Part shown: positions 54,179 through 64,000 of the stretch, piece by piece
How positions within the stretch are numbered: position 1 is the first letter of the stretch
Layout of the letters: each line of letters starts with the position of its first letter
From: Nipponacmea schrenckii
Lineage: Eukaryota > Mollusca > Gastropoda > Lottiidae
Length of the DNA stretch: 64,000 nt
Reading direction: 5' to 3'
Assembly (NCBI GenBank): GCA_030562195.1
Contig: JAUJPP010000005.1
Span: 18,215,106 to 18,279,105, forward strand
Notes under the pieces: model-generated
What the model saw: only the letters and a program-made list of their open reading frames with translations
What the model was told of the DNA's origin: nothing
Databases searched by the model: none
Made by a program: the position numbers and the translations under genes

Positions 54179-54329
54179 CTGCACATTGCTTCAGATGGAC
54201 TGGTACTAAATGACATCACAGTTGCTAGCGACAGAGATTTAAAATCAACAGTGCTGCTTATGCAGGTGTTAATCTCGCTCAATATTTCTTGTGAACATCT
54301 ATCAAACTGTCCATTTACACCATAAACAC
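54179..54329 (-). CDS. Exon 2 of six-cysteine gene, copy B
   Basis: A 151-bp exon with GTTATAG acceptor and GTAAGAA donor, same phases as copy A. It codes VYGVNGQFDRCSQEILSEIN and onward with all three cysteines kept. It differs from copy A at eight bases, seven of which change the amino acid. Its exon 3 is damaged, so the gene is probably dead or uses another 3' exon. Confidence 0.55.
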
Positions 54330-54509
54330 CTATAACAAACGGTTGATATAAAGTTGAAGAAAGAAGAAAATAAATTTCGTCACATCTGTAAGCTACAAGA
54401 AATCTCAAGTTTTAATATCGATCATATGCTTATTTTGTTTTATGGTTAATATTATGGTACGGTTATTTCAATCGATTGACAAGCTTATGCAATTTTTTTT
54501 TTTTTGAGG

Positions 54510-55390
54510 GGGGGGGGGTGGGGGAGCTCTCTAACCGAAACTGAAAAGAATAGAATATATCTGTATTGATCATAGATCTTAGAATAGGCTGGAATCAAAA
54601 TTGAATATCTAACATGAAAGTTTTGGTTACTCGGAAGTGACTTATTGCATAATGTCGACAAAATTTGTTTGGAAGCTGTAGACCTTATTTATGGACCGAT
54701 TTACCCCGGATTTCCTTTTTAATTTTCTTTATAACAAGATTTATCGGATGGATTAAAAAAATTATTGAAAACTGAAAATTTTTATAGGCAAAAAAAAATT
54801 TACAGGATATAGAAAGAAGGCCACAACAAATAAAAATATCTCATCAAAATTTTCAAATCTTTTCCGGTTTGTGCGTGGGGACTTCCGGTTTCTCAAATTA
54901 CTTAAGGGGACCCTACTCCGGTGTAATTCACAAATGTAGACAAAAACAGTACAAATTATCTTACATAAGTAATTTAAATCACCTAAGAAAAAAAATATCA
55001 CATGAAAGTCACGTATGCGCTGTTGCATCAGAGTTGCGCATTTTAGCAAAATTTTAAAGTCGGCTAAATTTTATCTGATTGTTATGTCTATAAAAACCTT
55101 GTTACTTTATCTAAAAATTGTTGGAAACAGAATTTTGATTTTCGAATTTATTTATTTTTTTATTCCCGTTTGAATTTTTTGTCAATTCAAAAGTCTATAT
55201 TAAGTGACCTTGACCTTCATTGACATTGAAATTTTCAATGTAGAATGTCCTTGACCTCAGCTATCCATGGGTATGCTTATATTGGTTGCCAAACATTAAC
55301 TTCCCGTTTTATAGGGATCTAAAAAATGACATTTATTTCATCTTTGGACGGCTATATCACAATATCTAGCGTACGCAAAGAGTTGAATTT
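54510..55390 (+). repeat. TCAAGGTCA/CCGGAAGT module, copy B
   Basis: Counterpart of 20625-21570, with TGACCTTGACC near 55204. An internal stretch after ATAGGCAAAAA is shorter by ~70 bases. Confidence 0.55.
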
Positions 55391-55426
55391 TACAAATTAT
55401 CAATGCCCATTTGGTTCTCTTTTTAA

Positions 55427-55916
55427 AGGGGACCAGGCTTTATTTGTTTCGGACAATCATCCGACAGCCTCAAACACATGAAATCTTTTGGTTAGCTAAT
55501 CAGAAATAGTCTACAGAGCTTACCTTTGAAATTTGAGCCTTCAAATCCATGTGTATCCATAATTATCCGTGTTTGAAAAATCATAATGACTTAAGAAATA
55601 ACGAACGTCCCGCCATATTGGAAAACGGTTCGTCTTGATAATCAAAGAGTTATTCTTCCAGTCGTGCAATAGCGGTCATCTATATAAACAGACTACAACG
55701 CATTTTTCAATTGTAGACTTTGTCAACAGGACACACAATTTTCAGACTGACTAGAGACCAGCCGCGTACAGCACGGAAAAAAAATGAAAAGTAAAATTTT
55801 TTGTTTGAGGCATATTTCAAGGTATTTTGCGATTTTCTCAGAGCTTGAGTATTTCTGAGGACTGTTTAAATGTAACAAAGGCCCAAAACGACCCTAAAAA
55901 TCAAGCCTGTGCCCCT
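55427..55916. mobile_element. 490-bp inverted-repeat element at TTAA
   Basis: Begins AGGGGACCAGGCTT and ends AAGCCTGTGCCCCT (inverted match with two adjacent differences). TTAA is present on both sides (55423-55426, 55917-55920) and once at the empty site in copy A (21602-21605). TTAA duplication fits a piggyBac-driven MITE; a 3-bp TAA duplication (Harbinger-like) is also possible. Non-coding. Confidence 0.8.
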
Positions 55917-56069
55917 TTAACAATATATGACAACCTAGTAACATATTATAGGTTATAGACTCTGACATACAATTTAACTGTTATCTTAATTGCGTGGCAA
56001 ATAAAATTTGTCACGCTTTGTTTTCGTTCGGATTATTTTTTTTTTTTTTTTTTTTTTTTTGGGAAGCTC

Positions 56070-57430
56070 GCTAGCCCAAACGGAAAAAGATAGACTATTT
56101 CTGTTTTCACCAATGGTCTTTATATGGGCTGGAATCAAAATTGAATGTCTAACATGAAATTTTCGCTAACCCGAAAGTGGCTAATTGCATAATATGCAAA
56201 TAAGATTTCAAGCTAGCTCGGGCCCTAATAGTCGCATCGGTCTAAAATTTACAGGATATAGATAGATAGGCAGCGCAATTAAAACTACATCATCAAAATT
56301 TTTTGATCACTTCTGGTTTGGGCGTGGGGACTTCCGGTTTTTTCGTGTCATGTCGGGCGACCCTGCTTCCCATGTAATTCAAGATTCTAAACAAAAACAG
56401 TATATTTTAGCTATACTAAATGATGTTAATCCCCTGAGATGCAGAAAAATTAAATTGAATGTTGCGCATGCACAGTTTTCAAAAATAGCAAATTTTCTTA
56501 AAAATTTAATAAGTCCGCCAATTATTAACCGATTTTTATGATTTTGGTGTCTATCGAAACCTTGATATTTTATCTAAAAAATGTTGGGAACAGAATTTTG
56601 ATTTTCGAATTTGAATTTTTTTTATGCCCGTTCGAATTTTTCGAAAATTTAAAACTCTATATCTCGTGACCTTGACCTTCAATGACCTTGACATTTGAGA
56701 TGTAGAATGTCCTTGACCTCAGCTGTCTATAGATGTGCTGATATTGCATGACAAATATTAACTTCCGGTTTTATAGCCAACCGAAATCTGACTATTTTGC
56801 AATTTTGGACGGTTATGTTACACTTTCGGGCTCTAATGTTCGGATCGATCTGAAATTTACAGGATATAGATAGATACGCAACACAATTAAAAATATATCA
56901 TCAAAATTTTTTGATCACTTCCGGTTTGGGCGTGGGGACTTCCGGTTTTTTTTTATCTCATTTCAGGCGACCCTACATCCCGTGTAATTCAAGAATGTAA
57001 GCAAAAACAGTATATATTAGCTATACAAAATAATTTGCATCCCTCGAGAAGAATAAAATTCCAATTGCTAGTTGCGCATGCGCCATTTTTCCGAGAATGG
57101 CAAATTTTCTTTAAAATTTAATTAGTCCGTCATTTATTATCCGATTTGTATGATTTTGGTATGTATCAAAACCTTGCTCCCTTATCTAAAGGATGTTTGA
57201 AACAGAATTTTGATTTTCGAACATAAATTTATTTTTTGCCCGTTTGAATTTTTTGAAAATTTGAAATTCTATATCTTGTGACCTCACCTTCAATGACCTT
57301 GAAATTTTCCATATAGAATGGCCTTGACCTCAGCTGTCTATAGATATGACAATATTGAATGAAAAATATCAACTTCTGGGTTTTATAGCCAACCGAATTC
57401 TGACATTTTTGAAACGGCAATATTACATTT
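56070..57430 (+). repeat. Two further diverged modules in tandem
   Basis: Each repeats GGAATCAAAATTGAATGTCT, GGCGTGGGGACTTCCGGTTT, GTAATTCAAGA, AAACAGTATAT, GTTGCGCATGC, TGACCTTGACC (degenerate in the second) and a closing TTCCGGTTTTATAGCCAACC. The second begins near 56830. They are more diverged from A/B than A is from B. Confidence 0.6.
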
Positions 57431-58540
57431 CCTTATGAACACATTGACTTGAGATTTTCTGTTTTATAATAGCCTCAAAACTCTTCAATAAAGGATATAT
57501 GCCAAAAGTGCAGAAGCATATTTTAAAAAAGCAAAATTAAATTTTACAACTCCAGTACTAACATAAAATATATTCATCCCACATCAATGTGGTATACATC
57601 ATTGGACTCCAAATTAAATTGTCTCTTAAATGATATGCGACATGGTCGTTTTACCATGAAAATTTAAGCATTAATTTTAGATAAATTAACAAAATAAATA
57701 CCAATTTTGGGTTTTTTATTTCATAAAATCTGTTTCAAATTGATCAGTCAGGGTGTTAAAGGCTGTTATATAACATGTCAGTAAAACTGGTGGTTTAAAT
57801 TTTCACACCTACTTGTCAAATCACTGAGCTGGGGAACAAATTAATCTGATTATGTAATTTCTTAAAATATTTCCATTCAAATTCAAAACATGCATCAAGT
57901 TAAAGAAGTGAATTCGCTTGTCATTGATCAGTTCGAATTTTGTTCGTATCTTAAATAGAAATGATTTTATAAAAAAATGTCAAATACAGGCATGTGAAGA
58001 GTAGCAGACATATAAGTCTTATAAAACACAGATGAACTATTGACCACTTTAGTCACGGTTCAACGCACACAGGTGGCCAAAGAGTAAATTAATCTAATGA
58101 TATAATCTGATAACCCTAATGAAATTTATTTTTTTGTAAAATTGTTGCATACAAATTCAAAAAATATCTCTTTATAAAGCTGTGAATAAGCAAATTATCA
58201 CATAGCTTGAATTTTCTCTCTATGTTAATTACAACCAAAGTTACAAAATAATGTTTAAATTTGAATATAGAGAGTTTAAATTTCATGACAAATTGTCATC
58301 TTACTACCTACTTAAAATTTGGTTTGGAATTTATGTAAATATCCTACCGAAATCTTAGACATGTACAAAAATCTAATAAGGAACTGATAGTAGAAACTTA
58401 TAGTAGAAAAAATTGCCTCTATAGCGGAAGGTTTACGCTTACAATTGTAGGCTGAAAAGTACCGGAATTGAAAGCTAGCAGGTTAGAAGTTTCAAAATGT
58501 TCGAAATCCATGGGATAACGCATAGTTGCCACGCTCGGAG
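57431..58540. other. AT-rich spacer, nothing recognised
   Basis: No coding pattern or clear repeat. Confidence 0.4.
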
Positions 58541-58579
58541 CTGTTCACAGTTCTAGTTTTTTTTTTTTTTTTTTTTTTT

Positions 58580-58604
58580 GCAGTGCGTTCTTCGAACGCA
58601 CTGC
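58580..58604. repeat. Perfect 11-bp-arm hairpin, copy 1
   Basis: Arm GCAGTGCGTTC, loop TTC, exact complementary arm. It is followed by TTTGTTTTCGAAATG and a T-run. The identical structure is at 62650-62674. Confidence 0.9.
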
Positions 58605-59039
58605 TTTGTTTTCGAAATGACTATTTTTTTTTTTTGTCTCTTTCTGGTCACGCTCCCCAGCCATAACTGCAAATGTCTTACACAATCTGGCGTGATATTG
58701 TAACGTAATCTAGTGCTCGTTGTTGTTTAAATGTAAAATGACGCATTTTTGTTCTACCGGAAATGACGTAGAACGTCACAAATTTTATTTTTGTTTACTA
58801 ACTCACGGCTCGTTTTTTTATCCAATCTGCTTCGGTCTTTTTTTATTTACTACTTATAACTTAGATTTACATAATAGCAGTTTAAAAATTTTGAAATTTT
58901 TACTTTTGTTGCTGACTTTTGAATTTTAAAATTTAACACTTTTTCTAACTTTTGCAATTTTAATTAGATCGAAATCAAAATTTGCAGTTAGATAAACATT
59001 TTTCTTTTCAAGAAAAATCTGTTTTCAAAATGTCGACAT

Positions 59040-59660
59040 CACTTCCGGTTTCGGCGTCATACGTCGCTAAACTTCAAATTTTCACTTCCGGAATTCTAAA
59101 GATATTTGAATTTTTTTTTTTGCAATTAGTTACTATTAACCCATAATGATTTTATAATTAACAAAAATTGAACCGGAAGTAACAGATCAGTCGCCATCAT
59201 TAAACCACTTACTTTTGTAAAGTGAAAAATTGGGCCTTAGGGTTTAATCGGACAATTGTAATTTTGGTGTATATGTAATCTTCAATCGATTGCTAACAAT
59301 TCTTAGGAAGCCGAATTTTGAATTTCGATTTAGCTTACCTTTCATTTCCGGTTCTTTTTTTTCACTCAGTGCCTAATTTTCCAACGTTCATATATCTTGA
59401 CCTTGACCTTTGGTGACCATGTGACCTGCACAAAAGTTGTTGCCCTTGTCGAGATCTATCCATTGATGTCTTCATTTGTGTTGTGCAATGTCAACTTCCG
59501 GTTTTACAGCCATTTACAAATTGCACTTTTTAACTTCGAAGAGCTCTGTCACGTGACCTCATTTACATACGTCAAAATTTCTTTATTGTCCTTATTACGC
59601 GTAATTTATTCTTCCCAATGGTGTATAACACTTTATATTTTGATCAAAATTGCGCTTTTT
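59040..59660 (+). repeat. TCAAGGTCA/CCGGAAGT module, diverged copy
   Basis: CACTTCCGGTTTCGGCG, CATTTCCGGTTC, TTGACCTTGACCTTTGGTGACC, TCAACTTCCGGTTTTACAGCC, and a GTCACGTGACC E-box-like site near 59548. Pairs with 63100-63650 in the same order. Confidence 0.6.
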
Positions 59661-60228
59661 AATATTTGAAAATTTTGTTCTTAGTTCTATATTAATTGTG
59701 CGTGATTTATGAAAAAGCACGTGTTTTTTATTTTAAATTTACGTCTTATTTTTTCACAAAAATTGGTAGATGAGTAGACAAAAAATTATCATTAAAGATT
59801 CCGATAGAACATTTTCCGAAATTAGCCGGAAACGTCCGAAAATGACCAAAAAATGTAGAAAATCACAGAAATCGGAATTTTCGGATTAAATTTTTGCACA
59901 AACTTGCAATTTTTTTATTCCACAGAATTAGTACCATCAATATCTTCATTTTGTATGTATGCCGTATATGCAAATTCCTAACCGTTTGATCGCCATCTTG
60001 AAATATGCAAATTATTGGAAAAATACTACTCGTCCGCCATTTTTAATCCTATTTTTTCAGACTTGTTTTAAAATATAATTTATATAATTATCTAGGTCCT
60101 CTAGTGGCATATTTTTCAATTTCAAATTTGTCTTTGGACCAGGTCCTGTCAAAGTTTTTCAAAACTGACTTCCGTCTGAAAGTTCATAACTTTTGAACTC
60201 TACCATATGCATCCTTTTGATCTCAAAA

Positions 60229-60433
60229 CAACATCACCGGAGAGGCACTGGACTGGAATCCCCAAGGGCATAGAAGACAAGGACGACCTTTACATAGCTT
60301 GAAAAGAATAAGACTGAAAGAGCTAGGAAGGATTGGCAAGACCTGGAATGAAGCAAAAAGAACAGCTCATAACAGAGTGAGGTGGAGAACGTCTGTAGCA
60401 GCCCTATTCTCCGCAAGGAACGAAGAGGACTAA
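60229..60433 (+). mobile_element. LINE ORF2 3' end
   Basis: The frame codes ALDWNPQGHRRQGRPLHSLK, KTWNEAKRTAHNRVRWRT and ALFSARNEED followed by TAA. This string is the extreme C-terminus of a widespread invertebrate endonuclease-RT LINE, clade uncertain. Only the last ~68 codons remain, typical of a strongly 5'-truncated insertion. Confidence 0.75.
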
Positions 60434-62640
60434 CTTACTAATATGCATCCTTTATTTTTCTGCACAATCATCTTCATTGGCTAAAGGTTCATATGATACC
60501 TTGATTTCTAATTTTAGTAAAGAACATTTGGATTAATAGGGATCCAAAAATTTGTAATTTGCATATTTCTCGTATCTTCAGATGGTTATATCTCATGAAC
60601 AAGACTCTTGGCAACATTCTAATTGTGATTTTCATCAGCTTTCTAACAATATCTTTATTTTAGCTATAGACCGAAAACTGATGAAAATACACCTAGTAGA
60701 AAATTAGCGATTTTAACATTCATATTTTTTTTTATATTTAGTTCTATTTAACTTAAAAACAAAATTCTAACAGATTTATAATGTGCAAATTCCCAGCCTT
60801 CAAGCAATATATAAATCAATATGTATCAATAAAAATTGCGAAAAGTTTAAGAATAAAATTACACTCTAATTAAACAGATATAAATGCAACAGGTCATAAA
60901 GTCTGATTGTGTTAATTTCTTATCTTTTGGTCAAGACACAAATTTTGACATTTCCAGTTAAAGTATCTCAACCAATCAAAACAAGTCATTAGACTTTGTG
61001 GGCGTGGTTAAACCCAGATATTTTACATCACTGTGTGTATTTTCCTTTAATCGAAATAGGATCTCGGAGGATCAGTCAATATGTGTTATTTTGATGGACA
61101 TGTATATAGAATCTATAACCGATTGCCGAAATTTATATGGAAACTGATTTTTGAATTTTTAATTTGATTTTGATTTAATTACGATTAAAAATTATAAAAA
61201 CTTCGAAGGTGTATATTGTGACGTTGACCTTTGGCGATCTTTATACCTGTACATATATGATACGTTCTATCCAATGACATATTAAGCTTTATAGCAAAAT
61301 GTAAACTTTCGGTTTATCGGCATTTAAAAATTGCGAATTTTTCCTATAAAACGGTCAATTCACAAATTTTGACATTTCCAGTTGAAGTTTCCAAAACAAG
61401 TCAATGGACTTTGTGGGCGTGGTTAAGCCCATATATTTTTACATCACAAACCTTAATGATTGCCAGTCTATTAACAAGCTCAAATGTCACGTGTTAAATC
61501 ATGAATAAATCATCTCTCCCAACAATCGCAAAATCAATCTACATTCTATCCTTAAATGACAGCCAGGAGACCAACAAATTCTAAATAGCCCGAAAGCTGC
61601 AGAACTGTTACAAACCGGTCTAGTTATTCTTTCCAATGGTGTATAACACTTGATTTTTGATCCCAATTGCACGTTTTAAATTTGCAAATGTTGTGATTTT
61701 TTCTATACTAACTCTTTAAATCGAAATAGGGTCTCGGAAGATAATTCAATTTGTGTTATTTTGATGTACATGTATATAGAATCTATTGCCGAAATATATA
61801 TGGAAACCGATTTTTGAATTGTTATTTTGATTTTGATTTTTTTACGATTAAAAATTAATCCAGTTAAAATGATTCAAAGATATTATATATCTTAAATGAA
61901 AGGAATGATTGTTCATTTCTCGTTGTGGGCGATGTATGATATGGAATATTTGGAAGGAAATGACAACCTTTAGAATTTTTAATGACATTCTCTTAAGCAA
62001 AAATAATGTACAGTTGAGAGGACTAGTGGTATAAGGGACGCAACTCTATAAAATACTCTCTCAAAGATGTAAAGCCGCGCTGTTAATTTGATGGCTCTAT
62101 GTTATACCATGGCAACTTGCCACAAATTGCAGGATCTAATGTTCCTACTACACCTAAATTAAGATTAATAAATAAATAAATAAACAAATTAAAAGTATCA
62201 ACGATCTGGAAAGTTAATTTAATCCGAGATCAATTTGTAATCTCAAATAAGGTGTTATGTCCCTTAGACCACAAATTTGTTTTTTCGACGTTTTGTTTTA
62301 CACACTAATTAAACAGATATAAATGTTACAAGAAGAGTTAAGAAGATAATGTAACAGGGCAATAAGTCAAATTGTGTTAATTTCTTATCGTTTGGTCAAG
62401 ACAAATTTTGACATTTCCAGTTTAAGTATCGCAACCAATCAAAACAAGTCATTATACTGAGTAGGCGTGGTTACGTTCTATTTTAAATGACAGCCAGGAG
62501 ATATAACAAATTCTAAATATCTCGGAAGCTGCACAATTGTTACAAACAGGTCTAGTTATTATTATGGAATTGGATATTATAAATGCAACGTTTCACCCAT
62601 GCAATAGAAGGGACGCGCACTGCCTTGGTACCGTCTAACG
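60434..62640. other. Mixed repeat remnants, no gene
   Basis: Pieces of earlier repeats: the AACAATATCTTTATTT phrase (60646), the AGTTCTATTTAACTTAAAAAC block (60740), and two diverged modules at about 60960-61470 and 61620-61880 sharing TTTGACATTTCCAGTT, TGTGGGCGTGGTTA and TGATTTTTGAATTTT. A third trace is near 62390-62480. Confidence 0.5.
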
Positions 62641-62649
62641 GTTCTAGTT

Positions 62650-62674
62650 GCAGTGCGTTCATCGAACGCACTGC
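62650..62674. repeat. Perfect 11-bp-arm hairpin, copy 2
   Basis: Same arms as 58580-58604 with loop ATC, again followed by TTTGTTTTCGAAATG and a T-run. Marks the head of the second long module copy. Confidence 0.9.
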
Positions 62675-64000
62675 TTTGTTTTCGAAATGTCTTTTTTTTT
62701 TTTTTTTTTTTCGAATTTTACCCTCGATTGTTTTCGTAGAAGGCAACTTGCCACAAACTACCTGTTGCTATTACCTATTCAAACTGCGTGACTTGTATTT
62801 TATAAATGTAAAATGACGTCATTAAGAGCAACCGGAAACGAGCTGTGGGCAATGGCGGCTTTTTAATTATTGCTGTTTATTACCTCTATTTATCATCTGA
62901 TTTTGACAGAACTTCTTTTGCTAGCTTCTTTTAACTGCTAGCTACATAACTGCAGTTTCAAACTGCTTATTTCATTACTTTTGTAGCTGACTTTTTTTAT
63001 TTCAATTTTTGCGTTTTTTTCAACTTCTACAATTTTATTCCGATGCATCCGAAAACTTACAGGTATATAGACACTATTAATGCAATTAAAATCTATTTTT
63101 TAAATTTTCGAAATCACTTCCGGTTTTGAAGTTATTCGTTTTTAAAATTTAAAAATCAATTTCCGGAAATTTCAAGATACTTCGAAAATTCTTTTTGCAA
63201 TATGCTAGAAATAGTCATACAAAAAAACGAAGATGAAAAAATCCGGACCGGAAGCAAATGATAAGCCGCCATATTGAAATGTCAAACTTTTGTAAATTTT
63301 AAAATTCAAATTCAGGGGATAAAGCGATTTTCGTTATTTTTACGTATCTAATGACTACTGTCGATTACGCAACTTTATTTGGGAGCCGATTTTTGAATTT
63401 GGATTTGTATTTTCTTTTATTTCCATTTTAATATTTTTGGTAATGTCAAAAACTTTAAAGGCCCATATTTTGTGACCTTGACCTTTGGTGACCGTGTGAC
63501 CTGAACATGATTTATTCTCCTTGATGATATCTATCCACTGATATGTTCATTTGTGTTGTCCGATGATAACTTCCGGTTTTATAGCCGATTGAAATTTGCA
63601 ATTTTTATTTTTAACGAGCTCTGTCACGTGAACTAATTTATAAATAACAACTATTTAAATTGAATCTTATTAGGGTTTATCTGCTCTTTGTAATGATATA
63701 TTAAACCAAATATTTCCACCAAAAATGCGCTTTTTAATATTTGGAAATTTTATATTTTCTTCTCTACTAACTGTGCGTAATTTTCTTTAAATCGAAATTG
63801 GGCCTCTGGAGATGCTTCGATTCGTGTAATTTTAATGTCTATAGAATGTTATATCGATTCCTGAATTATATTTGGAAACTGATTTTTGAATTTTGATTTT
63901 GATTTTGATATTTTTACCGAAAGTAATATATAAAAACTTCGAATGGTCGTATATTGTAACCTTGACCTTTGGTGACCTTGTAAGCTGCACAAATGTGGTA
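62675..64000 (+). repeat. Second long module copy, cut by window end
   Basis: Parallels 58605-59700 in order: AAATGTAAAATGACG, ACCGGAAA, CTTCCGGTTT, GTGACCTTGACCTTTGGTGACC, ACTTCCGGTTTTATAGCC and GTCACGTGA. A further CTTGACCTTTGGTGACC is at 63961. No ORF of note. Confidence 0.6.

Larger units (their letters stand above)
48060..55932. repeat. Segmental duplication, copy B
   Basis: Direct-orientation partner of 14503-21617 at an offset of about 33.7-33.9 kb. Private features: more 127-bp units, an intact right transposon end, a complete SINE-2 head (50750-50767), a 37-bp deletion at the exon 3 acceptor, and a TTAA-flanked insertion at 55427-55916. Confidence 0.9.

Overview
The window looks like transposon-dense, AT-rich nuclear DNA of a lophotrochozoan invertebrate, most likely a mollusc (inference). 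The case rests on split genes with GT/AG introns, tRNA-derived SINEs, tyrosine-recombinase retrotransposons, Penelope-like and BEL/Pao fragments, and repeats with hairpin ends and internal ~200-bp modules like those known from bivalves. There is no operon structure and no sign of bacterial or organellar DNA. A 500-N assembly gap lies at 41666-42165.

Layout. 1-3.0 kb: two tRNA-SINE copies flank a 54-bp minisatellite, followed by a frameshifted DDE-like transposase pseudogene. 3.4-5.0 kb: the last two exons of a C-type lectin gene, with a Penelope RT fragment starting right after its stop. 5.6-7.7 kb: a hairpin-ended repeat splitting a 34-bp satellite. 8.6-11.5 kb: a decayed DIRS-like element on the minus strand (RT-RNase H, tyrosine recombinase, SGNH hydrolase). 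14.5-21.6 kb: copy A of a segmental duplication. 22.0-27.2 kb: a second hairpin-type repeat with an APE-type LINE nested in its (TCCG)n tract. 27-31 kb: SINE and Penelope fragments, two short tandem arrays and a candidate signal-peptide exon. 31.1-37.65 kb: a diverged copy C of the duplication, interrupted by a structurally complete Ngaro-like retrotransposon (31820-36294). 37655-41257: a homogeneous 13-unit tandem array of a tRNA-derived SINE. 41.3-45.6 kb: a Crypton-like exon fragment, the gap, an L1-type LINE scrap and a 5'-truncated BEL/Pao element with a recognisable 3' LTR. 46-48 kb: a minisatellite, a THAP-like remnant and a possible small secreted ORF. 48.06-55.93 kb: copy B of the duplication. 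55.9-64 kb: diverged copies of a non-coding module carrying TCAAGGTCA and CCGGAAGT motifs, two identical-arm hairpins and a LINE 3' end.

The most interesting host signal is a minus-strand gene inside the duplication. It encodes a small secreted six-cysteine protein with a hydrophobic, GPI-signal-like C-terminus. Exon phases fit across a signal exon (30563-30530), exon 2 (20468-20318) and exon 3 (16370-16154), giving 133 codons plus stop. Copy B has lost the exon 3 splice acceptor. Copy C has the Ngaro element inside exon 3. The three copies act as internal empty-site controls, so several mobile elements can be delimited to the base.
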